This document shows, piece by piece, positions 1 through 45,089 of a stretch of DNA of 64,000 nucleotides. Within the stretch, counting starts at the first letter, position 1, and each line of letters opens with the position of its first letter. Source of the DNA: Ditylenchus dipsaci (Eukaryota; Nematoda; Chromadorea; Rhabditida; Anguinidae); assembly GCA_004194705.1 (NCBI GenBank), contig SADC01001282.1, positions 620,001 through 684,000 of the forward strand, in the 5' to 3' direction. The notes under the pieces are model-generated. The model did not search any database. It saw only the letters and a list, made by a program, of their open reading frames with translations, and was not told where the DNA came from. A program made the position numbers and the translations under genes.

Positions 1-478
1 AGGGTGAAAAACTTATTTTAAATTAAATTACATTTTGTGAAATTTAGAAGAGTTAGTGAAGAAGTTACAAGACTATTTAATTGATTTAACATTCAAAATG
101 GACACTTTAAGAATACATGGTTAGATTTTTTTCGGTAATTTCGCTGCTTACAGTCCACCAATGGTGTACAGCGCTCCGGCTCTGGCTCTCGCTCTGGCTC
201 TGGCTCAGCAAGAACTAAGTAAGAGCCAGAGCGAAAATCTTCAAAAAATCAAAGCCAGAGCCATGGGGACACTTTTTTTTCTTGAAATTAACTTTATTTC
301 AATAAGGTCTTGATTCAATAAGGCATGAATCGGAAGCTCAAACATTTCAAATAATCATTTTTATTATTATTATTTTATTATTTTTATGCGATCGGAATGT
401 AATGGGTTAATGTAAAGTCATTTGTCTAGCAAAAAACTGAAAACTTTTTAGAGGTCATTTTTAAAACAAAATTTTCAG
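1..478. other. 5' intronic flank with a small foldback
   Basis: No exon was recognised here. At about 165-262 the hexamer-like word CTCTGG(CT) is repeated and then recurs inverted (AGCCAGAGC), making a small foldback of the word-array kind seen throughout the window. The rest is AT-rich. Since the first recognised exon at 479 starts with two bases of a split codon, this stretch is read as intron of the poly(A) polymerase gene. Confidence 0.5.
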
Positions 479-34208
<33,730 letters not shown>

Positions 34209-34433
34209 AAAGTATTGTGGTACAGCAGTATATTTCTCGAAAATCCCAAATTTAGTGATATCACCAAAATTTGGTGTTTTTTACTTCAAACACCTCTTTT
34301 TCATAAATATTGTTTTCTTATCTCAGATTTTTTCACATTGTCTTCTAGCTGAGATTTTTCTCTATCGATTGAGTAGTCACACACTATAGTTAAAAACAAT
34401 TTTTGGGTAAATCACACCAAGTGAGGTAAAAAC

Positions 34434-35254
34434 TAGAGACCGTGTCGGGACGGGATCCCGTCCTGCCCGCCCTGATTTTGGCCGAAAATCCCGTCCCGAA
34501 ATCCGATCCCAAAATTTGTCAAATCCTCAATGCCAAATTTGTCAAGAAAATTACTTAATCAGCTCATCTTTTGAAAAAAATTCAATTTATGTCGATTTTG
34601 GAGTTTTAGGACTATTCGTCAAGAAAAAAGATGTTCGCTGTCAGAAATACATTCGGGCACCCAAGTACAACTAACGTTCTACTTTGACGTTAGAACGTAG
34701 ATATCGCCTCTTGGGTACTAACAATTGAAGTGCTAACTGTATTCCTTAATACCGATATTTCTATACTACCCCAGTAACGTAGTTTTGATATGTAAAGTCA
34801 AACCGGGGTTCAGGATATTTTTTGATAACATACTCTACTTTAATTCCGATTTTTCATCAATACTAATGTCTTTAAAACGTAAAATACAATAACCTTTTAG
34901 AGCACGGCCTTCTAGTATGTGACCCTTATTTAAGGCTATTTGAAGCCAGACATAGCCGAAACGTTAATTTTGTGGATAATGCTGTGCCATCGCGCATTTC
35001 TGTGAAAAGTTTTTAATGACGTCGTTTATGTAACGAAAAGGCAAATAAAGTATTTCTGAGGGTGTATTTGTAGTCAGAGAACAATTTATGTGTGTGATTA
35101 CTTGTAAAAACTAAAAATGAATGAATCCTGAAATTTGAAAGGGATCCCAACGGCATCCCGAATTTTTTTTCCAAAATCTCGATCCCGATCTCGAACTTTT
35201 TTTCGGCTAAAAATCCCGTCCCGAAATCCCGCCGAAGGCCAGATGCGGTCTCTA
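34434..35254. mobile_element. hAT-type element with CGGGACGGGATCCCG words
   Basis: TAGAGACCGTGTCGGGACGG ... GCGGTCTCTA flanked by the perfect 8-bp duplication GTAAAAAC (34426-34433, 35255-35262). The words ATCCCGTCCCGAAATCCCG are repeated at both ends. Confidence 0.88.
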
Positions 35255-35334
35255 GTAAAAACCCAAGTTTTTCACCTCGGTGTTTTCAGTTGTTTTTTAC
35301 CTCACCCTTGTATGATTTTAAAAAGGCTGTACCT

Positions 35335-36008
35335 GAAAACACCCGTCAAAATCATTAAATCTCCCGTCAAATTTATTTTTTATCCCGTCAAATTCAAATT
35401 TTCCACAAAATAATTAAATCTCCCGTCAAAATCATTAAATCTACCGTCAAATTTAAATTTTTGCATAAATTTTGCGGGAATTCAATTTTCTAGTCAGAAA
35501 TAACTTGGATTGGTCAGAATCCCACTCCGGAATGGCCAAAAGGCCAAAATTATTGGTTTTTTGGGGGTTTACTAAAGGGGGAGTAAACTTTTTGAGAAAA
35601 ATCGATTGAGTGGATCAGATTTCGGGTCCGATCGGCTTAATCGCTCAGAATTCCAGGTTTATGGTGGTTTTCAGTGGTTCAGGGTAGAGTTGTGGGCGAT
35701 TAAGCCATCTGACCCGAATTCTGATCCGCTAAATCGATTGTTCGCAGAAAGTTCACCCAGCCCCCTTTAATAAAACCCCAAAAAACCAACTTTCAGGCGC
35801 TTCTGGCCATTCCGGGGTGGGATTCTGACCAACCAAGTTATTTTCTGAATAGAAAATTTGAATTCCCGCAAAATTTATGCAAAAATTTAAATTTGACGGG
35901 AGATTCAATGATTTTAATGGGAGAAATAATGATTTTGTGGAAAATTTGAATTTGACGGGATAAAAAATAAATTTGACGGGAGATTTAATGATTTCGACGG
36001 GTGTTTTC
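35335..36008. repeat. Near-perfect hairpin, arms of about 330 bp
   Basis: GAAAACACCCGTCAAAATCA is mirrored at the right end (GACGGGTGTTTTC). Each arm contains several copies of ATTAAATCTCCCGTCAAA and then a block (GGCCAAAA, TTTACTAAAGGGGGAG) shared with the palindromes at 54930-56220 and 60530-60995. Confidence 0.85.
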
Positions 36009-36129
36009 GATTTGAGCCTTTTAAAAATTGCTTTAACTAGGGTGTTTGATCACTCAATCAATAGACAGGATGAATTGTTCACGTACTGGTCACCAAATGA
36101 GTCAAGACAATTCCCGAAATGTTCTAGAT

Positions 36130-36290
36130 ATAGAAGGCGAGATCAGGACTATTGAGGGTAGATAAAGACAACTGAGGGTTGATGAAGACAATTAAGGTAG
36201 ATCAGGGCCATTGAGGATGGATCGGGACCATTGCGGGTGAATCAGGACCATTAAGAGTAGTGAAGACTATTGAGGTTAGAAGAAGGAGTC
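36130..36290. repeat. Minisatellite, unit near GATCAGGACCATTGAGGGTA
   Basis: Six to seven degenerate copies of a 22-26-bp unit (AGATCAGGACTATTGAGGG, GGATCGGGACCATTGCGGG and so on). No coding meaning. Confidence 0.75.
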
Positions 36291-36898
36291 AAGATGGAAG
36301 AGTCAAGATAACTAATACTTAAAAGAGAAGTTCTGTGATTTTGTAGTTTGGTCGGACCCTCAAAAATTGGAAATTAAGTGTTTGGGCTCAAATAAAAGCC
36401 TACGATGTGCTGAGTACGATAACACCAAATTCGACCAAATTTTCTCACTAATTCGCCGAGCTGTGGCCTCCCGAAGTTTGGTACTCAGAAAAACCAGTAC
36501 ATTTCTTATAATGATTTATACTTAGTGAAAATATGATAATGTACACTCGTTTAAAACTTATTCGACGCAGAATGAGCTCCTCTTTTTAACAAATACGAAA
36601 TCTCCATAGTTTGTAATAAATTTTGGCGTAAAAGTGTGTTTTTTTTTTTCAAAAAATCAGCATTTTTCGAACACCAATTTTCGGCGAAAAAACCGCTATA
36701 AAAATCGGAAATCGGCGTGTACCCTCCTGAATTTTAGTGCATTCAAAAAGCATTTCATGAGGCACGTTTCTGGCGAAAAAACCGCTGAAAAAATTGGGGG
36801 AGGTGAGACGAAAAAAAGCTTTTGAAGTTTACTGGTCAAATTTCTGAGGGGTCGAGGTGGCCTAAATGAAACTACAAAATTACAGAACTTCTCTTCTA
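36291..36898. other. Unassigned spacer
   Basis: Contains GGCGAAAAAACCGCT twice (36684 and 36773) and otherwise no recognised gene or repeat end. Confidence 0.35.
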
Positions 36899-37032
36899 AC
36901 GGGTGCGTAATAAGTTCGGAATGGATTTTCAAAGCCCTATTTTTCAACATTTTTACTATCGCATGTTTAAAAACTTAGTACCATTCGAAAGCCCTGATTC
37001 TCCTCTTTCAAACGACATATCACAATTTTATT

Positions 37033-37290
37033 TCACTCAACAATATGACCACCACTTGCATCAATACATAAACGAAGGCGTTTTAGAAAGTCGTCGATGG
37101 CTTTCTGGATCATCTCCTGCGGAATTGCATCCCATTCTTTTAGCAGAGAAGCCTTCAGAGCAGAAATTTTTTTGTGGGGCTTGGAGCATGCCTTCGATTG
37201 CAGATATGGCCAGACAAAGTAGTCCATCACAGTCAGATCGGGTGAATTTGGTGGCCAGTCACCCTTAATGGCAGCATTGTCGCTCCAGTG
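37033..37290 (-). pseudogene. C-terminal fragment of a Tc1/mariner-type transposase
   Basis: WPPNSPDLTVMDYFVWPYLQ carries the NSPDL..MD block with the last catalytic acidic residue, followed by HKKISALKASLLKEWDAIPQ and a basic RLRLCIDASGGH tail before the stop. The N-terminal and central regions are absent apart from a start-like MDFQCHLSYHFW near 38353. Non-functional. Confidence 0.82.
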
Positions 37291-37299
37291 AGAGTCAAC

Positions 37300-38163
37300 G
37301 GCTGTAGGAAGTTTCGTAACGAGACAATTTCGTAAGAGCGAATTTTCGTAAAAGCGAACTTTCGTAAGAAATTTTTTTCGTAAGAGCGAATTTTCGTAAG
37401 AAACTTTTCCGTAAGAGCGAATTTTCGTAAGAAACTTTTTCGTAAGAGCGAATTTTCGTAACAAACTCTTTCGTAACGCGCTTTTCAGTAACATTAGTGA
37501 TATGTTAAGTGGCTTTTTTTGCTTTTTAATCATCCCTTGATGTTTCTTATAATTTCTGTGATGTTTTGACCAGAAATAGTCAAGAAAAAAAATAAAACAG
37601 TCAGAGGGTGGAATCGAACCGACGGTGAAAAAAACTCATCCCATCAACTTACCTACTGCACCATTCATGCCACTGATAGTAATGGGCTATGTGTAGTATA
37701 TAATATATGAATCCTAGCTCAGAGTCTTTCTCCACGCTTTTGGGTATTTCAGCTGGTCTCCTAACGGATGAAAAGTCTGGGGATCAACTCAGTAATCCAA
37801 ATTTTAGTCATATAACCTATGATTACCAACTTTTGTCCTTTTACTGTTAATATTCATATAGTTAACTGTACAAGCTGTCGAAGAGTGACAGAAAGGTCAA
37901 AATTAACGAATCAGATGACATCCTGGATTAAAAAATTGATTAAAAGTGAAAAAAATTTCGATGATTTCCTCTTACGAAAGAAATTCGTTACGAAAATTCG
38001 CTGTTACGAAAAAATTTCTTACGAAAATTCGCTGTTACGAAAAAGTTTCTTACGAATTTTCGCTGTTACGAAACTGTTTCTTATGAAAATGTTTCTTACG
38101 AAAGTTCGTTCTTACGAAAGTTCGCTCTTACGAAATTGTCTTGTTACGAAACTTCCTACAGCC
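37300..38163. mobile_element. hAT-type MITE with TTTCGTAAGAGCGAA words (864 bp)
   Basis: GGCTGTAGGAAGTTTCGTAA ... AACTTCCTACAGCC flanked by the perfect 8-bp duplication GAGTCAAC (37292-37299, 38164-38171). Ends are arrays of CGAATTTTCGTAAGAAA. Same family as 9688-10274. A tRNA-like fragment lies in its centre. Confidence 0.93.
37610..37685 (-). repeat. tRNA-like fragment inside a hAT MITE
   Basis: On the minus strand GTGGCATGAATGGTGCAG (A-box-like) is followed about 45 bp later by GGTTCGATTCCACC (B-box and partial T-arm). Stems are incomplete. Confidence 0.5.
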
Positions 38164-38454
38164 GAGTCAACCTTGATGAAGTCGGAGAAGTTCCGGCCCT
38201 AAATTCCGGCACGGAGATCAGCCATATTTGACAACTTTTTTTGGACGAATGATATACTAAACGAAAAAGAGAAACAGGGCTACGCAATCATATCAAAACA
38301 TTCCAGATATGATCCCAAAAATGATAAGATAAATGGCATTGAAAATCCATTCCGAACTTATTACGCACCCGTTAAAGTGTTGGCACTAGGTGGATATGAA
38401 AAAACAGAAAAATGCAACGCCAAAATTTATTCATTCATAAAACGGTGGAGACAA

Positions 38455-38725
38455 TGAATTCACGGAATAAAAGAAACAGTAGTTACAGTCATTTGATTAG
38501 CAGCGATTCAAATTACACGACTAAATTTGAATCACTGATGTCAATGATTCAAATTAGCTTGATTCAAACTAGACAAATAAATTTGAATCACTAAAAGCAA
38601 TGATTCAAATTAGCTGTGATTCAAATTAGCACTGATTCTAATTTATTTTGACCAAATAAATTTGAACGTAATTTGAATCACAGCAATTTTTTCCCGCAAA
38701 GATTCAAATTACTTGGATTGAACTG
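38455..38725. repeat. Array of GATTCAAATTA words
   Basis: At least eight copies of (T)GATTCAAATTAGC / AATTTGAATCA in both orientations, a word-array foldback. Ends not resolved. Confidence 0.65.
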
Positions 38726-38905
38726 CTCTCGCTGATGGAAGAATATCATTGAATATTTGAGCAGGATTCTATATATAATTTCAATTTAAAGACAACCAGA
38801 AAAAGTCTATTATCAAAATTTAACTTCCATAGTAGTAGCGGCCCTTTTTTGAGAGACTGTTTCAACAATGCAGCTGACAGGGCTGTTGAATCCACATCAT
38901 GGTTA

Positions 38906-39153
38906 CCGTATTTCCTCTAATATAAGCCCCCTCCTAATATAAGCCCCTCTCAACTTTGAGGGTCTGTATTTCAGTACAGAGTCAATATTTTGCAAAGCTT
39001 CTTTTTGCGTTTTCTTAATTCCCAGGAGCTCTACCGATTCCAAATTTTAATATGTGGTTTATCAACCAAATTCTTATAATCGACCTCAAAATTTTACGAT
39101 TTTCGGGGACCCAAAAAATAGAAGCCCCGGGGCTTCTATTAGAGGAAATACGG
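38906..39153. mobile_element. TA-flanked MITE, CCGTATTTCCTC head
   Basis: CCGTATTTCCTCTAATATAA ... TTCTATTAGAGGAAATACGG with TA outside. The phrase CTAATATAAGCCCC is repeated directly behind the head. Related to 62016-62738; a lone end sits at 48086. Confidence 0.88.
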
Positions 39154-39387
39154 TATGCCTTCCTACTTTTTTAACGATACGCTCTGTTGCAACATCTGTG
39201 TGCAAACGCTTCTTGCAACCACTTAGCTTTTAAGCTTTTTTTTCACGATCTCTATATTAGCATTCCTCAGATTGCTTAATTTTTATACTTTTAGTAAATA
39301 TCGATGTTCAAAGAAAAAACACAGAAAAAATGTATAAATACAAAATCGGACTTAAAAAAATGAACATAAAAGATGAACATAGTCAAA

Positions 39388-39520
39388 AAGCCACGGGGGT
39401 CAAACGGCCCGGGGGTCAATCGTACCAGGGGTCAATTATCCAGGGGGTCAAGCGGCCCAGGGGGTCAATTGGCCAGGAGGTCAATCGGCCCAAGGGCCAA
39501 TTGTCCAGGGGGCCAATTGT
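39388..39520. repeat. GC-rich minisatellite, GGGGGTCAATCGGCCCA
   Basis: About eight degenerate 15-18-bp units (GGGGGTCAAACGGCCC, GGGGTCAATTATCCA, GGAGGTCAATCGGCCC). Open frames over it are artefacts. Confidence 0.85.
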
Positions 39521-39529
39521 CGCGGACCC

Positions 39530-40815
39530 CATTCAGAGCGTTACTACTCATTTGCGCAAATTTTTTGAAGTTACAGGTTCGAATCCCGGTGGTAGCAGAA
39601 ATTATCTTTTCTTCACTGGAATAACTTTGAAAGTATCATACCCTATTCAGAATCGGTTCCTGAACACGATTTGAAATAGAAACCCCAGTCCTAGAGTAGT
39701 TTCGTGTCCTGCAAGGCCACGTATCCAATTAGCGGTTTCTCCTTTGACTCCCACTCTGCCTTTCACTCTCAATCTCAGTGTTGTATCCAATAGGAAAAAT
39801 TTGCCTCTCAGTCTTACTTTCACTCTCACTCGCACTTTCAGTGAAATTTTGCTGGAATTTAAATTTTTTAGTCTTAACCCACCAACCAAGTGGTCGTCAC
39901 TTGGAGCAAAAACTTTTTTTTATTTTTTCGGGTCTCAAACCCTGTTTTCTGGACTAATTCGGGTATGCTGAAGATGGTTTGATAGTGGTAAAATACCGTT
40001 TTGTAGGGTATTTCTTGAGTTTTGGTAAAATCCAGTTTTGGTAAAATCAGTTATTGCCGAATGCTCAAAAATGCTCGAAAAAACGGCATTTCACCACTAT
40101 CAAACCATCTCCAGCATGCCTGAATTAGTCCAAAAACAAGTTTTGGAACATGAAAACGTAAAATTTTTTTGATCTAAGTGGACGACCACTTGGTTTAGTT
40201 GGTGCATGGATTATACAGTGGAACTGAAGTTGGATCATAGAAAAACATTTCGAATTTTAAGTTCTTTACAAGACGAAAATATTACTACCCGGGAGTTTTA
40301 CCTGAGTTCTTCAACCTGGGTACGATCACCTGGGCATAACAAAACCAAGTGGTCGTCCACTTGGATCAAATTTTTTTACGTTTTTAATGTTCCAAAACCT
40401 TTTTTCAGGACTGATTTGGCATGCAAAATTTGTTTGCTTACTCAGGATAATCGACAAAAGTTTAAGGTCGACCACCTTAAAGTGGGTAACTACCAACGGT
40501 ATCGACATTCCAGTTGGTTAAAACCGCATTTTGGTCTTAACAAACCGTGTTCAGGACACGATTCTGGGTAGGGTACATTGATTTTTAAATACTTTCAGTT
40601 TGATCCAAATATCGGATTCTAAAGGGGAGTGCCTATTCAAAAGAAGTACCAGGTGGACCTCTTATCCAACCTGAGGTTTACTGGTCTTATAAAAACTAGT
40701 TTATGGTTGTTATTCAAGAAAAAAATTCTGCTCCCACCGGGATTCGAACCTGTAACTTCAAAAAATTTGCGCAAATGAGTTTGCGCAATGAGTAGTAATT
40801 ATTCAGAGCTACAAT
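39530..40815. repeat. Large inverted pair with tRNA-like ends
   Basis: TTTGCGCAAATTTTTTGAAG, then ACAGGTTCGAATCCCGGTGG at 39565-39590, recurs inverted at 40733-40790. Between them lies a palindrome (39890-40205) whose ends read ACCAAGTGGTCGTC / GACGACCACTTGGT, with a relative at 40340 and 54110. A functional tRNA is unlikely because the D-arm is missing. Confidence 0.6.
39660..39880. repeat. CTCTCACTC / CCAATTAGCGG repeat
   Basis: GTATCCAATTAGCGGTTTC and arrays of CACTCTCA-like words. The same text is at 51140-51290 and 53620-53740, so it is an interspersed family with a pyrimidine-rich body. Confidence 0.6.
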
Positions 40816-40861
40816 TTGGCACCAAAACTTTAAAAAGTTTAGATCTAAAAAGCGGTCCTAA

Positions 40862-40988
40862 AATGCTGACGGTGAATTTAGTGAACGGAAAATTGATCGA
40901 CGGTGAAAATAGTGACAGTGAAAATAGGTGACAGTTAATTTAGTCACGGTGAAATTGACCGACGGTGAAAATAGTGACGGTGAAACGT
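40862..40988. repeat. Minisatellite, GACGGTGAAAATAGT unit
   Basis: Six or seven variable copies of (GA)CGGTGAAAATAGTGA with interspersed GGTGAATTTAGT. No coding signature. Confidence 0.7.
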
Positions 40989-42190
40989 CCTGCACCCAAA
41001 AAGACACTACTTGAGGTTCCCCGATCAAATGGAATTGTTTCCTAATCGATTGTTTCCAAAATATTTTGTATCCTTTTGGGGGTGAGCCTTTTCTGCACTA
41101 ATTCGAGCATTCTAAAACGTAATTTGACAGTAGTAATATTACGTTTTGACAGTGTTTTCACAGTTTTCGTAAATCTTGCAAAACGTAATTTTACCATTGT
41201 CAAGTTATCTTTATAATGCTCGAACTAGTGCAGAAAACAAGTTTTGGAACCCAAAAATGTAAAAATCGGTCCGAGTGAACGACCACTTGGTTTTGTTGGA
41301 ATATGGGATATCTAAATAATCCAGCTACAACAATGGTCAGATGCACTACGAAAAATGGTCTTATATGCAAATTGGGTTGGGTACTCAATTAGGTACTCAA
41401 GTGGCCTAATCAACGTGTTCGTACCCAGCTTTACAAGTGGTCTGATCCAGATACATCCAGAAACACACATAAACGTAGCCAGAAATCCACTTCCTAATTT
41501 TTTGATAAACGTCGTAGAATAAAACTGTAAAAATCGAAGAGGTGTAGGTAAAAGAACTTTTAAGAGACTTTGGCCTTTCCTGTGGAAAAGTTTCTGGACA
41601 CGTTTTTGAGTACACAGTTGGTTTGAGCCAATAGTAGTATCCAAGCAGCCAAATGGTCAAGTCCAGGAAAAATACCCAGATACTGAGGTTTACAATTTAG
41701 ATAGAACTGCTTAGGTGGTAGCACCTAAGTAAAAGTGCCTCAATACCCAGATATTTCAATCCAGTTAAAGCAATTAGTTACTCGGGTACCGTAATGCAGG
41801 CAATAGTACCTAAGTACCAGATGGATCGATCCAGGCGAAAAAAGTGGTTTGATTAAGGTCGTCCAATCTAGGGAAATAATCAAGTGGTAACTAATTCTTA
41901 GAAAACAAACACTACCAATAACGAACACTTTCTTTATTCCACACAAAATTTTGCGGAATGGGCACCCTGTTCTGAGCTCTTGAATTTTTCTGCATTATTT
42001 GTTTTTAAATAAACATTTCTTTAAATATTCATTCGGTACAATTGACTAATAAAAATACAATCAAGTCTCAACAATGCAATAACTCCTCGAATACGACACC
42101 TTTTTAGATCCAAACACTTTTCGTGATTTTGAAGACTTTGAGAAATTCAATCAACTAGTTCAGCAGTTTCAGCAGTAGAACGAAACAGTA
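40989..42190. other. Repeat-derived spacer without a gene
   Basis: 41100-41300 repeats the CTAATTCGAGCAT / ACCACTTGGTTTTG material of 39890-40205. 41390-41900 is rich in GTACCCAG(G)TAC-like words. No reading frame with family features was seen. Confidence 0.4.
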
Positions 42191-42706
42191 CAGTCAAACC
42201 TCGATAAACCGGCACCCTTTATAAACCGGCACCCTGAGTCCAGTTTAGCTGGCCGACAAAGAAAATCAACAAAAAGACACATTGATAAACCGGCACCTCG
42301 ATAAACCGGCACTCTAAGGTCGGTCGAAATTTCCCTCAATAAACCGGCACTCATTACAATTTACCTTAACACGGGAAGCCTTGACGGTAAGACCAGCTCA
42401 TTCTAGTGCAGAATTTCACGGAGAATCGTAATCTACAAACCATTTTTCGAAAAAAAGCGGTTTGGCTTGAGATTTCGACCAATTTCTAAATGGTGGTGTT
42501 AAATATGACTGGGGTATGTTCATAAAATTTGCTAGTACTCAAATATTTTATATACACATGCATAACTTCTATATTTCGTTAAAAAGCTCAAAAAATCAGC
42601 CTTTCAATCACATATTTTTGTACGGTTTATGAGAACATAATGTAAATAATCGGCTCCAAGAAACGATTGTGTCACTGTTCCAAAACGATTTTTTTAACTC
42701 AAAGTA

Positions 42707-42877
42707 CACTCAACTCTCGATAATCCGTCACTCGCTAATCCATCACTCTCGATAATCCGTCACCTTCGTGACACTTTGTTTGGTTTTGCCTTAAATAAAC
42801 AAGGCTAATCCGTCACTCTTGATTATCCGTCACCCCAAGGCCGGTCCCAAGGGTGACGGATTATCGAGAGTTGACTG
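42707..42877. mobile_element. Pogo-like MITE, ATAATCCGTCACC phrase (171 bp)
   Basis: CACTCAACTCTCGATAATCC ... GGATTATCGAGAGTTGACTG with TA outside. CTAATCCGTCACTC is repeated at the left and twice at the right. CAAGGCCGGTCCCAAGGG is the shared centre-right block. Confidence 0.92.
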
Positions 42878-43224
42878 TATAGTAAAACAAAGTCTTTACA
42901 GGGTTGGGCGACCGTTTCAAAAAAATTAACGAATATTTGAAAAAAACATTTAAACGGGAAATTTTTTAAAGCTGAGCTAACATGGAATTTATACACCAGA
43001 TTCGTGTTTAGCATGGTCGATTTGCTAAGACAACTACTCTTAAAAATTAAACGTTATCGTCAAAATTCAAATTGCTCTCAAGTTGATGCATAGTAAATTG
43101 TGGAAAGATTTCATGTTTAATGCAAAATCCCATTAAGCCGGCACCTTTGTCTATAAATAAATTTAAAACCTCTTTAAACGGGCACCCGATAAACCGGCAC
43201 TTCGATAAACCGGCACCCTAAGGT

Positions 43225-44768
43225 GGGATCAGGACAACACACCCCCGCCGAAACACCCCCGGCCGAAACACCCCATTTAAATATTTTACCATGAATGTAA
43301 TTAACGGCTTTCTTCCGAAAAAGATGTTAAACCACTCTAAAAGAATCAGAATGCTGTAAAAACTGATGAAAAATATGTTAATTTGGTTAGTAAAGTACTG
43401 TTTTCGAGAAAAGTCTTCAACCGAAAAGTGACTTTTTCCCCAATAGACAAGGTGAATCATTATAAAAAGGTACCCTTATACTCCAAAAAGATGGAATTGG
43501 AACATAGTTTTGTCAACTGGACCTACCGCGTAAAGAAACTCTGGTATGCATGCTTTTTTCATGCATCCAGAGTCACTTTCGAGTGATTTGTGTCTAAGGT
43601 ATGTGAGTGTGCGCATCTCAACTCCAAGCACCCAAGCCCTTTGCGCCCCCGAAGGGGGCGCAGGGGGCTTGCGAGTTAGAGATGCGCGCCCTTACTTACC
43701 TTAGACATGATTCCGAGATGTACTCTTGATCATGAATTGCATAAAAGGTCTCTTTTTGCAAAGTCCCATGTTGAAAAACATGGTATACATTCGACTTATA
43801 ATATAAGCACACATAGGATCACTTCATTCTGGTGCTTATTTATCATAAATTTACTGTGATAGCACGCTGGCGCCGCACCGCGGGAGTGAAGATTTGCGCG
43901 GGAGTGCGGAGGTGCGGCTCCCATCGGACACGGACATAATTTCGTCGCGCCAAAATTTCGTCGCGCCCGAAATTTCGTCGCGCCCAAAATTTCGTCGCGC
44001 CAAAATTTCGTCGTGGACAAAATTTCGTCGCGCCCAAAATTTCGTCGCGCCGAAATTTCGTCGTGGACAAAATTTCGTCGCGCCAAAATTTCGTCTCATA
44101 CATTTTTTCGTATAAAGAGTTAGCCCTTATCCCGGACCATGTACCCCCAAAGGGTCAGCCCTTATCCCAGACCATGTACCCACAAAGGGCTTCCTATTGA
44201 ATTAGGTTGCCTGCCGAAGGCAGGCAGGTAGAAAGAGAAGAATCTGAGGGAGCTTCGAGGGAAACGTTCTTTGAGGGGAAACGGGAAAACTCCCTGTGTT
44301 TCGAACGTGTTAATCAATCAAAACCCGGTTTTACTCTTCACAAAAATAAAAAATTGAGCACCGAAGAAGCAATAGAAGTAGAAATCTACGAATAGGGTTG
44401 ATGAATACGAGAATACTAACTGAGACTGCAAAATAATTTTTAAGAACGAAAAATGTATGGGACGAAATTTTGGGCGCGACGAAATTTTGTCCACGACGAA
44501 ATTTCGGCACGACGAAATTTTGGGCGCGACGAAATTTTGTCCACGACGAAATTTTGGCGCGACGAAATTATGTCACGTACCGGGCTCCCATTGGGTTCCT
44601 AGCTTAACAGCGTAAATAAACTTGTTTACTATTTAACTTTTTCAGTAAGTGCATTCTGGCCATAACCTTTATATGGGGGTATTTTGACGCGAGTGTTTCG
44701 GCAAGGGGTGTTTCGGCGGGGGTGTTTCGGCCGGAAATGTTTTGCGGGGGGTTTTCGGGGTGGACCCT
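43225..44768. mobile_element. Element with CCGAAACACCCC words (1.5 kb)
   Basis: Flanked by the perfect 8-bp duplication CCTAAGGT (43217-43224, 44769-44776). Left end words GCCGAAACACCCCC; right end GGGGGTGTTTCGGC. The interior holds a copy of the splice-donor-like hairpin repeat (43540-43760) and the nested 43925-44582 element. Confidence 0.82.
43925..44582. mobile_element. Foldback with TTTCGTCGCGCC words (658 bp)
   Basis: CGGACACGGACATAATTTCG / inverse ending TGTCACGTACCG, flanked by a 9-bp duplication GGCTCCCAT (43916-43924, 44583-44591). Ends are arrays of AAAATTTCGTCGCGCC. Between them a 39-bp unit (CAGCCCTTATCCC...CATGTACCC) is tandemly duplicated at 44124-44190. An open stretch at 44207-44395 (LCFERVNQSKPGFTLHK) of unknown origin lies in the middle. 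Confidence 0.87.
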
Positions 44769-45089
44769 CCTAAGGTCGGTCCTTAGGGGTGCCGGTTTAT
44801 CGAGGTTTGACTGTATGTATAAATGCGAGAAATCTTCACAATATCAAAGATATTTACAACTGTAAAAGTTCCGCAATAAATACCATACTCAACCCACTCT
44901 TTTAACTTCAACGCAGTTAAATATGTCTTTCTCTATTCTACGTTTAACTTGATTGAACAAAATTTCTTGACAACGTAAATCAACCATCTTTTTATTCATC
45001 CCTAACACAGTCAAAAGAACACTCAATGACATCAACAATTAATTTTGGACATCCAAGTCATACGTGCATGTCTAATCGCCACGGAATGA

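Larger units (their letters stand above)
34320..36060. repeat. Composite foldback with nested hairpin and hAT MITE
   Basis: The outer left region (ATCGATTGAGTAGTCACACA, AAATCACACCAAGTGAGG) is mirrored at the right (GATCACTCAATC at about 36042-36060). A related copy lies at about 46060-46290. Nested inside are 34434-35254 and a long hairpin, 35335-36008. Confidence 0.55.
36899..38372 (-). mobile_element. Internally deleted Tc1/mariner-type transposon
   Basis: TIR ACGGGTGCGTAATAAGTTCG and inverse CGAACTTATTACGCACCCGT with TA outside (36897-36898, 38373-38374). About 600 bp of original sequence remain, holding the transposase C-terminus on the minus strand. A hAT-type MITE (37300-38163) has inserted into it. 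Confidence 0.87.
42191..44813. mobile_element. Pogo-like MITE, ATAAACCGGCACC phrase, host to nested elements
   Basis: CAGTCAAACCTCGATAAACC ... GGTTTATCGAGGTTTGACTG with TA outside. GATAAACCGGCACC recurs seven times (42203-42352 and 43186-43218). It has been enlarged by a second pogo-like MITE (42707-42877) and by a 1.5-kb element (43225-44768), which itself contains 43925-44582. Confidence 0.9.

Noticed and set aside
39388..39520. GC-rich regular repeats as a CRISPR array
   Set aside because: Units are degenerate and adjacent with no unique spacers, in a clearly eukaryotic context; a minisatellite fits.
43843..44115. Overlapping open frames encoding repeated ARRNFGATKF-like peptides
   Set aside because: They are translations of the TTTCGTCGCGCC word array in several frames; no start context or independent conservation.
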